Below, piece after piece: positions 27,351 to 36,281 of a DNA stretch of 64,000 nucleotides. Under the pieces are notes generated by a model. That model worked only from the letters and a program-made list of their open reading frames with translations, ran no database searches and was not told the DNA's origin. The position numbers and the translations under genes were made by a program. Source of the DNA: Marinisporobacter sp. (GTDB lineage: Bacteria; Bacillota; Clostridia; Peptostreptococcales; Thermotaleaceae); NCBI GenBank assembly GCA_025210395.1, contig JAOARV010000024.1:58029-122028 (forward strand), written 5' to 3'. Numbering within the stretch: the first letter of the stretch is position 1; every line of letters starts with the position of its first letter.

Positions 27351-29588
27351 GTGAAAAATGGAAAACTCGCAAAAGAGCTTTTAGCAGATATGCACATAGA
27401 GGAATGGTTTTTGAAATCGGAAATTGTTAAGCTATTAAATGAAAAACTGATATTTTTGGGATTGTATGAAAATAAAATCATTTATACAAATGATTATTTG
27501 GAAGAACAAATTGGATATACAGGAGAAGAACTTCTTGGCAAAAATATTGAAGAATTTATAGAGAATGGGATAAAAGAAATTCGAGGAGGGAATAAAGAAG
27601 ATTCAAAATATTATAAGGTAGAAATCCCTAAAAAAAATGGACAGCATATGTGGTTAGATGCATGTGTAAAAGATATAAAGGTGAAAGAGAAAGAAATACT
27701 TATTGTGGTAGCGTGTGAAGTGACAGAATATATGGAAATGAAAGAACGGTTAAAAAGGCAAGAAGAAGAATATGCGGATATATTAAATACTCAAACAGAA
27801 ATTATTGTTCGTAGGACGATGGATCATGAATATATTTTTGCAAATGATGCTTATTGTCATTTTTTTGGAATACAGCCAGAAAAAATACGAAAAAAAAATA
27901 AGTTTTCTTGTGTATATAAGGAAGATTGTTTGAAAGTTAAAAAATTATTGAATTCAGTAACACGAGAAAATTCATTTATTCAGGATGAATTTCGAGTAAC
28001 TAAGGCAGATGGGACAGTGGCTTGGACAGAATGGGCAGGTCGTGTATTTTATAATGAAAAAGGCAAAGCAATAGCTTATCAAGCTATTGGAAGAGACATT
28101 ACTAAGAGAAAAAAAGCAGAAGAGGCATTAAAAAAGCTGCAAGATGAATTAGAAATAAAAATTGAAAAAAGAACAGAGGAACTTCATAAAGTCAATAGAG
28201 AAGTAACGAAGATTAATAGCTATATGAATAGTATTTTGATGCATATGTCTGAAGGGGTAGCTGTTGTTGATGAATTAGGAAATTTTAAAAATTTAAATAA
28301 GGTACTTGAAAAAAAATGGAGTATACCTATCGCTAAAGAAATAGAAAAACATTTTAAAGAAATTATAAAAGGGAAAAGTAACATTATTTATAAAATGATA
28401 AAAGAAAAAAAATCTTTTTACGGATCTGAGTTGACTATTCCAACGACAAAAGGGAATATAAAATTTTTCATATCAGGAGATCCTATAGAGGCTGATGAGA
28501 ATCATGTAGACAAAGGGGTGATTGTTTTTCGACCTATTGAAGAAGTGCATGCCCTTGTAAATCGGTTTAGTGGTGCCCAAGCTAGATTTGAATTTTGTGA
28601 TATTATTACAAAAAACGAGAAAATGAAAAAAACAGTAGAAATTTCTGCAAGGGCGGCTTTGGGGGATGGAAATATTTTGATACAAGGAGAGAGTGGTACA
28701 GGAAAGGAATTATTTGCCCAAGCTATTCATAATTATAGCAATCGATGCAACGGACCTTTTGTAGCTGTTAATTGTGGAGCTATTCCTAGAGATCTTCTTG
28801 GAAGCGAATTGTTTGGATATGTAGAAGGTGCTTTTACAGGAGCAAAGAAAGGTGGAAAACCCGGGAAATTTGAATTAGCTTTAGGGGGAACACTTTTTTT
28901 AGATGAAATAGGAGATATGCCTTTTGAACAGCAGGTAGCATTACTAAGAGTGATCCAAGAGAAAAGAATTGTTCGAATTGGAGGAAGCGAAGTTATTCCT
29001 ATAGATGTGCGTATTATTTGTGCTACGAATAAAAATTTATATGAAGCTATAAAGGAAGGAAGCTTTCGAGAAGATTTATATTATCGGTTAAATGTTATTT
29101 CTATTCAAATTCCACCCTTAAGGAAAAGAAGAGAAGATATCTTGTTGTTACTTAAATATTTTATGGAGAAGACAAATAGAAGTTGGGAAGATTTTTTGAA
29201 TTATACAGATCCTTTAGTCTTAGAATGCTTAAAAAACTATAATTGGTATGGAAATGTGAGGGAATTAGAAAATGTTGTAGAGAGATTGATGCATATTGTA
29301 CATAATGAAATGATAACAATAGATTATCTACCAGAAAATATTACAAAAGCTTGTGAAAAGAAGCTAGAGAAAAAAGAGGTTGTGATGAAAGAAGATTTTA
29401 CGATTCAAGATATACTTAAAAATGAAAGAAAGCTACAAGAAACAAAAGAAAGTAGTGAAATTATAAAGCTCTTCAGAGAATATAATGGAAATATGAGCAA
29501 GATAGCTAAGATTATGAATATTTCTAGGAGTACTCTTTATCGCAAAATGAAGAAATACAAGATTGGAAAGAGAATACAAAAGAGTTAA
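27351..29588 (+). CDS. Sigma-54-dependent transcriptional activator with PAS sensor domains
   Basis: 745 residues from GTG 27351, after AAGGAGG. PAS-like domains about 25-130 (IIYTNDYLEEQIGYTGEELL), 140-255 and perhaps 290-405, with a coiled coil near 255-290. The AAA+ domain, about 425-650, has Walker A GESGTGKE, the sigma-54 contact loop GAFTGAKKGG, LFLDEIGDMP and REDLYYRLNV. The Fis-type helix-turn-helix is at about 705-735 (NMSKIAKIMNISRSTLYRK). No receiver domain, so it responds to an intracellular ligand or redox cue. A -24/-12 promoter follows at 29849, the probable target. Confidence 0.94.
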   Translation: MKNGKLAKELLADMHIEEWFLKSEIVKLLNEKLIFLGLYENKIIYTNDYLEEQIGYTGEELLGKNIEEFIENGIKEIRGGNKEDSKYYKVEIPKKNGQHMWLDACVKDIKVKEKEILIVVACEVTEYMEMKERLKRQEEEYADILNTQTEIIVRRTMDHEYIFANDAYCHFFGIQPEKIRKKNKFSCVYKEDCLKVKKLLNSVTRENSFIQDEFRVTKADGTVAWTEWAGRVFYNEKGKAIAYQAIGRDITKRKKAEEALKKLQDELEIKIEKRTEELHKVNREVTKINSYMNSILMHMSEGVAVVDELGNFKNLNKVLEKKWSIPIAKEIEKHFKEIIKGKSNIIYKMIKEKKSFYGSELTIPTTKGNIKFFISGDPIEADENHVDKGVIVFRPIEEVHALVNRFSGAQARFEFCDIITKNEKMKKTVEISARAALGDGNILIQGESGTGKELFAQAIHNYSNRCNGPFVAVNCGAIPRDLLGSELFGYVEGAFTGAKKGGKPGKFELALGGTLFLDEIGDMPFEQQVALLRVIQEKRIVRIGGSEVIPIDVRIICATNKNLYEAIKEGSFREDLYYRLNVISIQIPPLRKRREDILLLLKYFMEKTNRSWEDFLNYTDPLVLECLKNYNWYGNVRELENVVERLMHIVHNEMITIDYLPENITKACEKKLEKKEVVMKEDFTIQDILKNERKLQETKESSEIIKLFREYNGNMSKIAKIMNISRSTLYRKMKKYKIGKRIQKS

Positions 29589-29676
29589 AGTGTTCTAAAG
29601 TGTATCAAAATGATTCAAACTGTCTTAAAGATATGCAAAAAATGAAACATGTTGACACAATGTGATACAAGTTGAT
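29587..29676. repeat. Nine-unit imperfect tandem repeat with a 10-nt period
   Basis: Starting at the stop codon of the activator gene, successive 10-mers begin AAA or ACA at 29587, 29597, 29607, 29617, 29627, 29637, 29647, 29657 and 29667. The first four fit AAAnTGnnTC loosely (for example AAAGTGTATC). A period near one DNA turn puts all units on one helix face. It lies ~175-265 nt upstream of the sigma-54 promoter, a normal distance for activator sites. Function is inferred. Confidence 0.55.
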
Positions 29677-29781
29677 GAGCGTTTATAAAAAAAGAATAAG
29701 AAAGAAAATTTTTAGAAAAAATAGGAAAATGTAGGAAAAAGTAGTAAAATGTAGGAAGGTGTCGGAAGAATAAGTAAATGG

Positions 29782-29822
29782 CAAAAGCTATCTTAATAAT
29801 AGGAGCTTTTGTTATTTTTTTT
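29782..29822 (+). terminator. Intrinsic terminator
   Basis: CAAAAGCT pairs with AGCTTTTG around a 14-nt loop, followed by TTATTTTTTTTG. It separates the activator gene from the next promoter. Confidence 0.8.
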
Positions 29823-29848
29823 GCGAAAAAAGGGAATTAAATCTATAT

Positions 29849-29866
29849 TTGGAATACATCTTGCAA
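29849..29866 (+). promoter_or_regulatory. Sigma-54 (-24/-12) promoter
   Basis: TTGGAATACATCTTGCAA: GG at 29851-29852 and GC at 29863-29864 are separated by exactly 10 nt, as the consensus TGGCAC-N5-TTGC requires. The -24 half is imperfect (TTGGAAT). It lies downstream of a sigma-54 activator gene and upstream of the Spo0E-like gene and a chemoreceptor. Confidence 0.65.
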
Positions 29867-29943
29867 TTTAATAGGACAAGTTTAGAAGAAAAGCAGGGGG
29901 TAAAATAGAGAATGGATTTGAGGGTAAAAAAGGGGGATGGGGT

Positions 29944-30117
29944 ATGCGTAAGCTGATTGAATCAAAAATAAGATATTTGAGAAAGGATATGCAAGGGCTT
30001 ATTGAACAAAAAAACAATCTTTTAGATCCAGAAGTAATCAGAATAAGTCAAGAATTAGATATGGTATTGAACCAATATAATATTTATTTAATGAATAAAG
30101 ATTTTAAGGGGGATTAG
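29944..30117 (+). CDS. Spo0E-like aspartyl-phosphate phosphatase
   Basis: 57 residues, a small gene. It has the Spo0E family pattern: a first helix [16 protein letters not shown], then [19 protein letters not shown] with the signature SQELD. Such proteins dephosphorylate Spo0A~P or related response regulators and delay sporulation. GGGGGATGGGG precedes ATG 29944, and the chemoreceptor start follows after 2 nt, so the two are co-transcribed, probably from the sigma-54 promoter at 29849. Confidence 0.85.
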   Translation: MRKLIESKIRYLRKDMQGLIEQKNNLLDPEVIRISQELDMVLNQYNIYLMNKDFKGD

Positions 30118-30119
30118 AA

Positions 30120-32114
30120 ATGAAGAGCTTCAAAATGGAGATTATTTTGTTTTTTTCTATCGTACTGTTAATTGTGTGTGCTACTTTAGGGGGGATTGCT
30201 TATGTACAATCATCAAAGGCATTGACCTATAGTGTAGAGAACAATTTAGAGAGAATTGCTAAGGAATCTTCAAAAGTGATTCAAGCAAGAATTGATGTAC
30301 AATTAGAAAAATTAAAGATAATTGCTAGAAGAGCCAGCATTATTGATCCCAATAATCCAATAGAGAATAAATTGAAAATACTAGAAGAAGAATCCCAAAA
30401 AAGTAATTATTTCATGATGGATCTTGTGGATATCAATGGTTATGCAGTGGATACAAAGGGAGGAGCTTATGATTTAAGGGATAGAGATTATATTAAAAAA
30501 GCTTTAAATGGAGAAACGGTAATGTCCGATTTGATCGTAAGTAAAGCAGATGGGAAGTTGATTTTAGCTGTTGCTACACCTATAAAAAAAGATGAAAAGA
30601 TTATAGGAGCATTGGTAGCTATTCGAGATGGACATAATTTGAGTAAATTAATAGAGGATATTACTATAGGGACAAGTGGTTACGCTTATGTAATAGATCA
30701 TCAGGGAACGATTATAGGGCATAAAGATATAGATTTAATAAAAGAAAAATACAATCTACTACAAAAAGCTAAGCGTGATGGAAAATTAAAAGCTTTAGCC
30801 CAGTTGACAGAAAAGATGATTAGTAAAGAATCAGGATCAGGAGAATATTATTTTCAAGGGCAAGATAAAATTATGGGATATGCTCCTATCAGTGGGACTG
30901 ATTGGTCGGTTGGTGTTACTGTATATGTTGCTGAAATGCTATATGGTTTAAATACCATGAAGAAAAGTATATTGTTGGCAACCGTTGCAGTTTTGATTTT
31001 ATCCATAGGATTGGCTTCTTTTATAGGAAAACATATTGCAAAACCTATTGGTTTAGCGACTGATCATGCAAAACAAATAGCTCAAGGAGATTTTACAAAG
31101 GATGTACCAACAAAGTTTTTAGAAAAGCAAGATGAAATAGGACAATTAGCAAAAGCATTTGAGGAGATGACAAAGAATTTTAAGAGTCTTATAAGAGATA
31201 TGATGGAATCTTCTCAGCAAGTAGCTGCATCTTCTGAGGAATTAGCAGCCACATCAGAACAATCGATACAAGCATCAGAAGAAATTGCTAGAACGGTTGA
31301 AGAAATTGCTAAAGGTGCTATGGATCAAGCGAAAGATACGGAAGAGGGATCCCACAAAGTAATGGAATTAGGTATGCTCATTGAAGAGAATCAATATGCT
31401 TTAAAGGGATTAAATGATCACTCAGAAAGAATTGGAGCCTTAGTAGAAGATGGACTCAAAATCATTGATGATTTAGATAGAAAAACGGATGAAAGTAGTT
31501 ATGCTATCAAAGAAGTTCATGACAATATTTTAAAGACAAATGAAAGTGCAGAAGAGATAGGAGAAGCGAGTCAGATGATTGCGTCTATAGCAGAAAAAAC
31601 CAATTTATTAGCACTCAATGCTGCGATTGAAGCGGCAAGAGCAGGAGAGCATGGAAGAGGCTTTGCTGTTGTAGCAGATGAGATTAGAAAACTATCGGAA
31701 CAATCTACTCATTCTACAAAGGTTATTGATGAAGCTGTAAATAAATTGCAGATGAATTCAATTATTTCTGTAGAAACGGTTAAAAAGGTATTAGAAATCA
31801 TGAATGTTCAAATTAGTAGTGTTAAAAATACAGAAAATAAATATGATGAAATTGCTAAGGCTATTAAAGCATCAGAAGAAACGATTGAAGAATTAAACAA
31901 ATCTGGCGAAGATATAGAGCATAAAAAAGAATTATTTTTAGATATTATTCAAAATCTAGCAGCTGTAGCAGAGGAAAATGCTGCTAGTGCACAGGAGGGA
32001 GCAGCTTCAGCAGAGCAGCAAACTGCTTCAATGAATGAGATTGCTCATGCAAGTGAAGGGTTAGCAGAAATTGCTCAAGAGCTACAAAAATGGATTACGA
32101 AATTCAAGATATAA
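30120..32114 (+). CDS. Methyl-accepting chemotaxis protein 3
   Basis: 664 residues; AAGGGGG 8 nt before ATG 30120. TM1 about 8-28, double-Cache-like sensor about 35-275 ([42 protein letters not shown]), TM2 about 285-305, HAMP, signalling tip [20 protein letters not shown], end KWITKFKI. Directly downstream of the Spo0E-like gene; expression from a sigma-54 promoter would tie this receptor to the metabolic cue sensed by the upstream activator. Confidence 0.92.
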   Translation: MKSFKMEIILFFSIVLLIVCATLGGIAYVQSSKALTYSVENNLERIAKESSKVIQARIDVQLEKLKIIARRASIIDPNNPIENKLKILEEESQKSNYFMMDLVDINGYAVDTKGGAYDLRDRDYIKKALNGETVMSDLIVSKADGKLILAVATPIKKDEKIIGALVAIRDGHNLSKLIEDITIGTSGYAYVIDHQGTIIGHKDIDLIKEKYNLLQKAKRDGKLKALAQLTEKMISKESGSGEYYFQGQDKIMGYAPISGTDWSVGVTVYVAEMLYGLNTMKKSILLATVAVLILSIGLASFIGKHIAKPIGLATDHAKQIAQGDFTKDVPTKFLEKQDEIGQLAKAFEEMTKNFKSLIRDMMESSQQVAASSEELAATSEQSIQASEEIARTVEEIAKGAMDQAKDTEEGSHKVMELGMLIEENQYALKGLNDHSERIGALVEDGLKIIDDLDRKTDESSYAIKEVHDNILKTNESAEEIGEASQMIASIAEKTNLLALNAAIEAARAGEHGRGFAVVADEIRKLSEQSTHSTKVIDEAVNKLQMNSIISVETVKKVLEIMNVQISSVKNTENKYDEIAKAIKASEETIEELNKSGEDIEHKKELFLDIIQNLAAVAEENAASAQEGAASAEQQTASMNEIAHASEGLAEIAQELQKWITKFKI

Positions 32115-32273
32115 GTCATGAGAGCATATACAAAATTAAACGAAATTTATTGGATTTTTTTCACTATGGTTTCTAATTTTGTGGTAGGATAGATTATTAG
32201 TGGATTTATAGATTATGCTATAGGGAATGAAATAGAAAAAAGAATGGCATCAAAAAGGGAGGGGAAATAGGTT

Positions 32274-33023
32274 TTGAGAAATATCAAACTGACCATTGAA
32301 TATGATGGAAGCAAATATAATGGATGGCAAAGACTAGGAAATACGGACAATACGATTCAAGGTAAAATTGAAGGGGTACTTTCTCGTATGACGGATCGAA
32401 AGATAGAAATTATTGGTTCAGGCAGAACGGACGCAGGAGTACATGCAATGAATCAGATTGCAAATTTTAAAACAAATACAAATATGCATGTAGAAGAAAT
32501 AAGAGATTATTGCAATGAATATCTTCCTCAGGATATTGTGATTAAGAATGTAAAAGAAGTAAATGAAAGATTTCATGCTAGATATAATGCAAAATCTAAA
32601 AAATATTTATATAGAATATGGGCTGGTAAAATTCCAACTGCATTTAAACGAAAATATACTTATCCTGTAGTAAAAACATTAGATCTAGAAGCTATGAAAA
32701 AAGCCACAAGGTATTTGGTGGGAGAGCATGATTTTAAAAGCTTTTGTTCTATGAAAACTAAGAAAAAATCAACTGTAAGAGAGATCTATGAGATAGATAT
32801 CATGAAAGAAAAAGAAGAAATATATATATCATTTCATGGGAATGGATTTTTACATAATATGGTTCGGATTATGGTAGGAACCCTTATTGAAATAGGAGAG
32901 GGAAAAAGAAAACCAGAAAATATGAAGGAAATTATAGCATCGAGAGTACGAAAAAATGCAGGACCCACTGCACCAGCCAAAGGATTATTCCTATACGAGG
33001 TAGAATATGAGCACCTAGAGTAA
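32274..33023 (+). CDS. truA: tRNA pseudouridine(38-40) synthase
   Basis: 249 residues from TTG 32274 (GGGAGGGG upstream). Forms pseudouridine at positions 38-40 of the tRNA anticodon stem. Catalytic aspartate in GSGRTDAGVHAM; other marks are IEYDGSKYNGWQR, FHARYNAKSKKYLYRIW and GNGFLHNMVRIMVGTL. Followed by a terminator overlapping the stop codon. Confidence 0.96.
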   Translation: MRNIKLTIEYDGSKYNGWQRLGNTDNTIQGKIEGVLSRMTDRKIEIIGSGRTDAGVHAMNQIANFKTNTNMHVEEIRDYCNEYLPQDIVIKNVKEVNERFHARYNAKSKKYLYRIWAGKIPTAFKRKYTYPVVKTLDLEAMKKATRYLVGEHDFKSFCSMKTKKKSTVREIYEIDIMKEKEEIYISFHGNGFLHNMVRIMVGTLIEIGEGKRKPENMKEIIASRVRKNAGPTAPAKGLFLYEVEYEHLE

Positions 33024-33048
33024 AGCTAGGTGATTTATCTTTTTGTTT
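33012..33048 (+). terminator. Intrinsic terminator of truA
   Basis: CACCTAG/CTAGGTG stem with a 7-nt loop containing the stop codon, then ATTTATCTTTTTG. Confidence 0.7.
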
Positions 33049-33054
33049 GTTATG

Positions 33055-33111
33055 AAATTATAAAAATATAGAATATGTGAATAACTTATGATTGAAAAAT
33101 CAAATGCTTGA
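33055..33111. repeat. Intergenic repeat, copy A
   Basis: About 57 nt containing ACTTATGATTGAAAAATC, matching 39893-39948 (upstream of chemoreceptor 5) at roughly 86% with one gap. A weaker resemblance to the core is seen near 13530. No coding potential; origin unknown. Confidence 0.55.
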
Positions 33112-33143
33112 GTACAAGGACAAAATAGATCGTCAACCAAAAA

Positions 33144-33196
33144 TGTAAACCATGATAACGAATATGGTTGACAAAAGAAATGCCCTCATATATGAT
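33144..33196 (+). promoter_or_regulatory. bioY promoter with BirA operator
   Basis: TGTAAACC (33144-33151) and GGTTGACA (33166-33173) form the inverted repeat, 14 nt apart, typical of biotin-repressor BirA sites in Gram-positive bacteria. The right half contains the -35 TTGACA (33168-33173); 17 nt on is the -10 TATGAT (33191-33196). Holo-BirA binding would block the promoter when biotin is plentiful. Confidence 0.8.
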
Positions 33197-33230
33197 AAAG
33201 ATAAAATCATGTAGGAGGAGAGCGTTTTAT

Positions 33231-33809
33231 ATGAAGATTAAAACAAGAGAGATGATATTAGTTGCAATGTTTGCAGCCCTTACGGCTATTGGTGCTTTTA
33301 TAAAAATTCCAACACCTATTGTACCTTTTACATTGCAGTATTTATTTTGTGCTTTTTCTGGGGTGTTTTTAGGTGCTAGGTTGGGGTTGTATTCTCAGTT
33401 GTTATATGTATTTATTGGTCTTTGTGGTGTTCCCATTTTTACAGAGGGCGGAGGATATCTGTATATTTTTAAACCTACCTTTGGCTATTTGATTGGTTTT
33501 ATCCTTTGTGCTTATATTATTGGTAAATTTATAGAAAGATTAAAAGAAGTAAAGTTTAAAAATGTATTTTTTCCAACTCTTTGTGGATTGATGACTGTTT
33601 ATAGTATTGGGGTACCTTATCTGTATATGATCATTCGTTTTCATTCAGGAAAGTCTATTACTTTTATGACAGCGTTAAAGCTTGGATTTTTCCCATTTAT
33701 TATACAAGATGTCTGTTTGACGATACTTATTGCTTATACGGCTACAAAAGTAATTCCAGCTCTTCGTAGAGCAGGATATGGACCTATAAAATTAGAAAAA
33801 GAATTTTAG
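33231..33809 (+). CDS. bioY: Biotin transporter BioY (ECF S-component)
   Basis: 192 residues from ATG 33231, after AGGAGGAG. Six hydrophobic segments; family marks are MILVAMFAALTAIGAFIKIP, PFTLQYLFCAFSGVFLGARL, and the glycine-rich GGGYLYIFKPTFGYLIGF. Binds biotin and works with the shared EcfAA'T energising module, encoded elsewhere. It forms an operon with bioB (10-nt gap) under the BirA-type operator. Confidence 0.94.
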   Translation: MKIKTREMILVAMFAALTAIGAFIKIPTPIVPFTLQYLFCAFSGVFLGARLGLYSQLLYVFIGLCGVPIFTEGGGYLYIFKPTFGYLIGFILCAYIIGKFIERLKEVKFKNVFFPTLCGLMTVYSIGVPYLYMIIRFHSGKSITFMTALKLGFFPFIIQDVCLTILIAYTATKVIPALRRAGYGPIKLEKEF

Positions 33810-33819
33810 GAGCGTAAAA

Positions 33820-34797
33820 ATGAAAACATTTATAAAGGAAATCGAGGAAAGAATATTAGCTGGTGGAGAAATTACTTATGAAGAAGCTGTAAAATTAATG
33901 GAAATAGATGAAAAGAATGAAGAAATACTAAATGTTCTTTTTGATGCAGCCAATAGAATTAGAGAAAAATTTGTAGGAAATGAAGCAGATCTTTGTACCA
34001 TCATGAATGTAAAGAGTGGAAGATGCTCTGAGGATTGTAAATATTGTGCTCAATCTAGTCATTATCAAACAGGGGTAGACGTTTATGGTTTATTAGATTA
34101 TGACAAAATTTTAGAAAGAGCTTTAGAGATGCAAAGAGATGGAGCAGGACGTTTTTCATTAGTTACAAGTGGAAGAGGAATGAATGGAGAGGATTTTGAA
34201 AAACTACTAAAAATTTATGAAAAACTTGTTCAGGATACAAATTTAAAAATATGTGCATCCCATGGGATTATCTCTTATGAACAGGCAAAGAAGCTAAAGC
34301 TAGCAGGAGTGAGCATGTATCATCACAATCTGGAAACGAGCAAGGAGTTTTACGGGTCTATTTGCACCACGCATACTTATGAGGATCGAATCAATACCAT
34401 TAAAAACGTACAAAAATCAGGGCTCGATTTATGCTGCGGTGGGATTATAGGAATGGGAGAAACCATAGAAGATCAAGTAAGAATGGCGTTTGAAATAAAG
34501 GGCTTAGGAATCAAATCTGTTCCTATTAATATTTTAAATCCTGTAAAAGGAACTCCTTTAGAAGATACGAAAAAAATAGCAGCATTAGAATCATTGAAGA
34601 CTATGGCTGTTTTTAGATTGATTATACCAGATGGTTCTATTCGTTATGCAGGTGGTAGGATTGCCCTAGGAGATCTGCAGTATGTTGGATTTAAGGCAGG
34701 TGTAAATGCAGCCCTTGTAGGAAATTATTTGACTACAGTAGGCAATAAAATAGTAGAAGATATAGAAATGATCAAAAAACAAGGGTTTAAAGTTTGA
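33820..34797 (+). CDS. bioB: Biotin synthase
   Basis: 325 residues, radical-SAM enzyme inserting sulfur into dethiobiotin. The [4Fe-4S] motif is CSEDCKYCAQS; HHNLETSKEFY, CCGGIIGMGE and IRYAGGRIALGDLQ carry other conserved positions of the family. No bioA/bioD/bioF is seen here, so the cell may take up biotin or dethiobiotin and convert the latter. Confidence 0.96.
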   Translation: MKTFIKEIEERILAGGEITYEEAVKLMEIDEKNEEILNVLFDAANRIREKFVGNEADLCTIMNVKSGRCSEDCKYCAQSSHYQTGVDVYGLLDYDKILERALEMQRDGAGRFSLVTSGRGMNGEDFEKLLKIYEKLVQDTNLKICASHGIISYEQAKKLKLAGVSMYHHNLETSKEFYGSICTTHTYEDRINTIKNVQKSGLDLCCGGIIGMGETIEDQVRMAFEIKGLGIKSVPINILNPVKGTPLEDTKKIAALESLKTMAVFRLIIPDGSIRYAGGRIALGDLQYVGFKAGVNAALVGNYLTTVGNKIVEDIEMIKKQGFKV

Positions 34798-34832
34798 CAT
34801 ATGGTCCACAAGGGCTATATGTTTTTCTTTTA
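34797..34832 (+). terminator. Intrinsic terminator of the bio operon
   Basis: ACATAT/ATATGT stem around a 14-nt loop followed by TTTTTCTTTT, starting at the last base of the bioB stop codon. Confidence 0.55.
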
Positions 34833-34957
34833 AAAAAATATGGAAAAATTTACGAAATATTAAAGGATTATTCATGATTATGGAGAATTTACATATTATT
34901 GTGTTGTAAAAAAAAATAGTATTATTTTACTATTGTCAATTAAAGGGGAAATCTGGG

Positions 34958-35581
34958 ATGGAAAAGTGTATAGGGAAAATTTTGGGGGTGTATGAAAAGC
35001 ATTTGGAAATGGATGAAGGGCAAAAAGCTATTTTGAAATATTCTTTACAGGTAATGATGAGTGCTATTTTAGGGTATTTTTTGGCTTTAATGCTTGCATG
35101 GTATTTAGGTGTTTTTTCATATGTATTCGTGATGATGTTGACAATATCTGTATTGAGAGCTTCTTCGGGGGGGGCTCATTGTGAAAGCATATGGAATTGT
35201 GCAATTTTTGGAATGATTATAACGAATGCTTTAGGATTTTTGGCAAAGGTGCTTACACCTACGAAAGATGTGGTATTATCTACAATGGGGGTTGTTTTTT
35301 TATTTGGATTATGGAGTATTAGTAAGTATGCACCAGCAGATACACCACAAAAACCGATTACTTCTATAGAAAAAATAAAAAAATTAAAAAGAAGGTCAGT
35401 AGTTATTTTGTTAGTATGGTGTGGTTTAAATATATCATATTACCTGATTTATAATAGGGTTCATGGGATGATGCTTGCATCTAGTTTAGGGGTGTTATGG
35501 CAATGTTTGTCCATAACAAAGATGGGGTATAAACTCTGGCATGAGTCAGATGTTTTACTAAATAAAATATTGGGAAAATAG
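34958..35581 (+). CDS. agrB: AgrB-like accessory gene regulator protease
   Basis: 207 residues, polytopic. Cleaves the AgrD C-terminal tail and forms the cyclic thiolactone. The cysteine-protease pair is H74 and C81 in SSGGAHCESIWNC. Hydrophobic segments about 33-52, 55-66, 83-97, 105-120, 148-163 and 173-187. It lies 12 nt upstream of agrD and 160 nt after bioB. Confidence 0.93.
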   Translation: MEKCIGKILGVYEKHLEMDEGQKAILKYSLQVMMSAILGYFLALMLAWYLGVFSYVFVMMLTISVLRASSGGAHCESIWNCAIFGMIITNALGFLAKVLTPTKDVVLSTMGVVFLFGLWSISKYAPADTPQKPITSIEKIKKLKRRSVVILLVWCGLNISYYLIYNRVHGMMLASSLGVLWQCLSITKMGYKLWHESDVLLNKILGK

Positions 35582-35593
35582 GAGGAGATACGA

Positions 35594-35719
35594 ATGATGC
35601 GAAGAATATTACAATTATCTTGTGCAATCCTTACATTTTTAGCATTGACAAATGCAGCATCAGCATGTTCTACTTGTGGGTATCAACCAGAAATGCCTGA
35701 GCAGCTAAAAGAAATGTAA
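35594..35719 (+). CDS. agrD: AgrD-like cyclic thiolactone autoinducer precursor
   Basis: 41 residues: amphipathic leader MMRRILQLSCAILTFLA, an ALTNAASA stretch, then ACSTCGY and the acidic tail QPEMPEQLKEM, matching the PExP-x-x-L tail that AgrB recognises. By alignment with staphylococcal AgrD the ring would be CSTCG (C25 to G29) with tail YQPEMPEQLKEM; the presence of two cysteines leaves the linkage open. GGAGGAG precedes the ATG pair at 35594/35597. Confidence 0.88.
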   Translation: MMRRILQLSCAILTFLALTNAASACSTCGYQPEMPEQLKEM

Positions 35720-35720
35720 G

Positions 35721-35759
35721 AATTAATAGCAATAGAGCAATGCTCTATTGCTATTAATT
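35721..35759. other. 39-nt near-perfect palindrome after agrD
   Basis: Two 19-nt arms, AATTAATAGCAATAGAGCA and its exact complement, separated by one base, start 2 nt after the agrD stop. The RNA would form a very stable hairpin without a T tract. It may protect the agrBD message or reduce read-through to the genes below, or be a DNA-binding site. Confidence 0.7.
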
Positions 35760-35784
35760 ACTCATAAGATGAAAGGAAGAGTAT

Positions 35785-36270
35785 ATGGATATAATTGAAA
35801 AGATAATAAGCTATTTTATGGAAGGCTTTTTTATGGTAGGAGCAGGTTTAGGTCTTATGGGGATACGTCTTGATCTTAAAAAAATAGTCATTATTTCTAT
35901 AATACATAGTTTGATCGTATACGTTATTCGAAGCTTCTACATCCAAAATAATATTCCTTTTGGCACCCATATGTTTATATTGTTTATTTGTTTTATAATA
36001 TTAATTAGATTCATTGGAAAACAGAGAATATTAGATAGTATCATTGCTGGATTTATTAGCTTTTTATTGTTATTATGGGGAGAGGGTGTATTTTTCTTTC
36101 CATTTTTAAAATTATTTAAATTAGATTCTCAAACTTTAATCTTTAAGCTAGGTGGATTATTGGTAGGGATTCTATTATCAGATATATTATTGATTATTGG
36201 ATTTTTAATAGGATATGTTTTCAAATTTACGCTGATTGATTTTAAGCAATTTCATGAAAATAAAGGATAA
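35785..36270 (+). CDS. Multi-pass membrane protein in the agr locus
   Basis: 161 residues, mostly hydrophobic, with about five membrane segments (near 12-27, 33-50, 60-76, 84-105, 122-147) and a short cytoplasmic end. It looks like the membrane half of an AgrC-type sensor without its kinase half. The histidine kinase gene follows after 11 nt, so the pair may form a split peptide receptor. No named family recognised. Confidence 0.7.
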   Translation: MDIIEKIISYFMEGFFMVGAGLGLMGIRLDLKKIVIISIIHSLIVYVIRSFYIQNNIPFGTHMFILFICFIILIRFIGKQRILDSIIAGFISFLLLLWGEGVFFFPFLKLFKLDSQTLIFKLGGLLVGILLSDILLIIGFLIGYVFKFTLIDFKQFHENKG

Positions 36271-36281
36271 GGATGATTTAT

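Noticed and set aside
27188..27430. 80-codon frame overlapping the start of the sigma-54 activator gene
   Set aside because: It runs through a terminator hairpin and into the activator gene in another frame; cysteine- and phenylalanine-rich composition typical of chance translation of AT-rich DNA.
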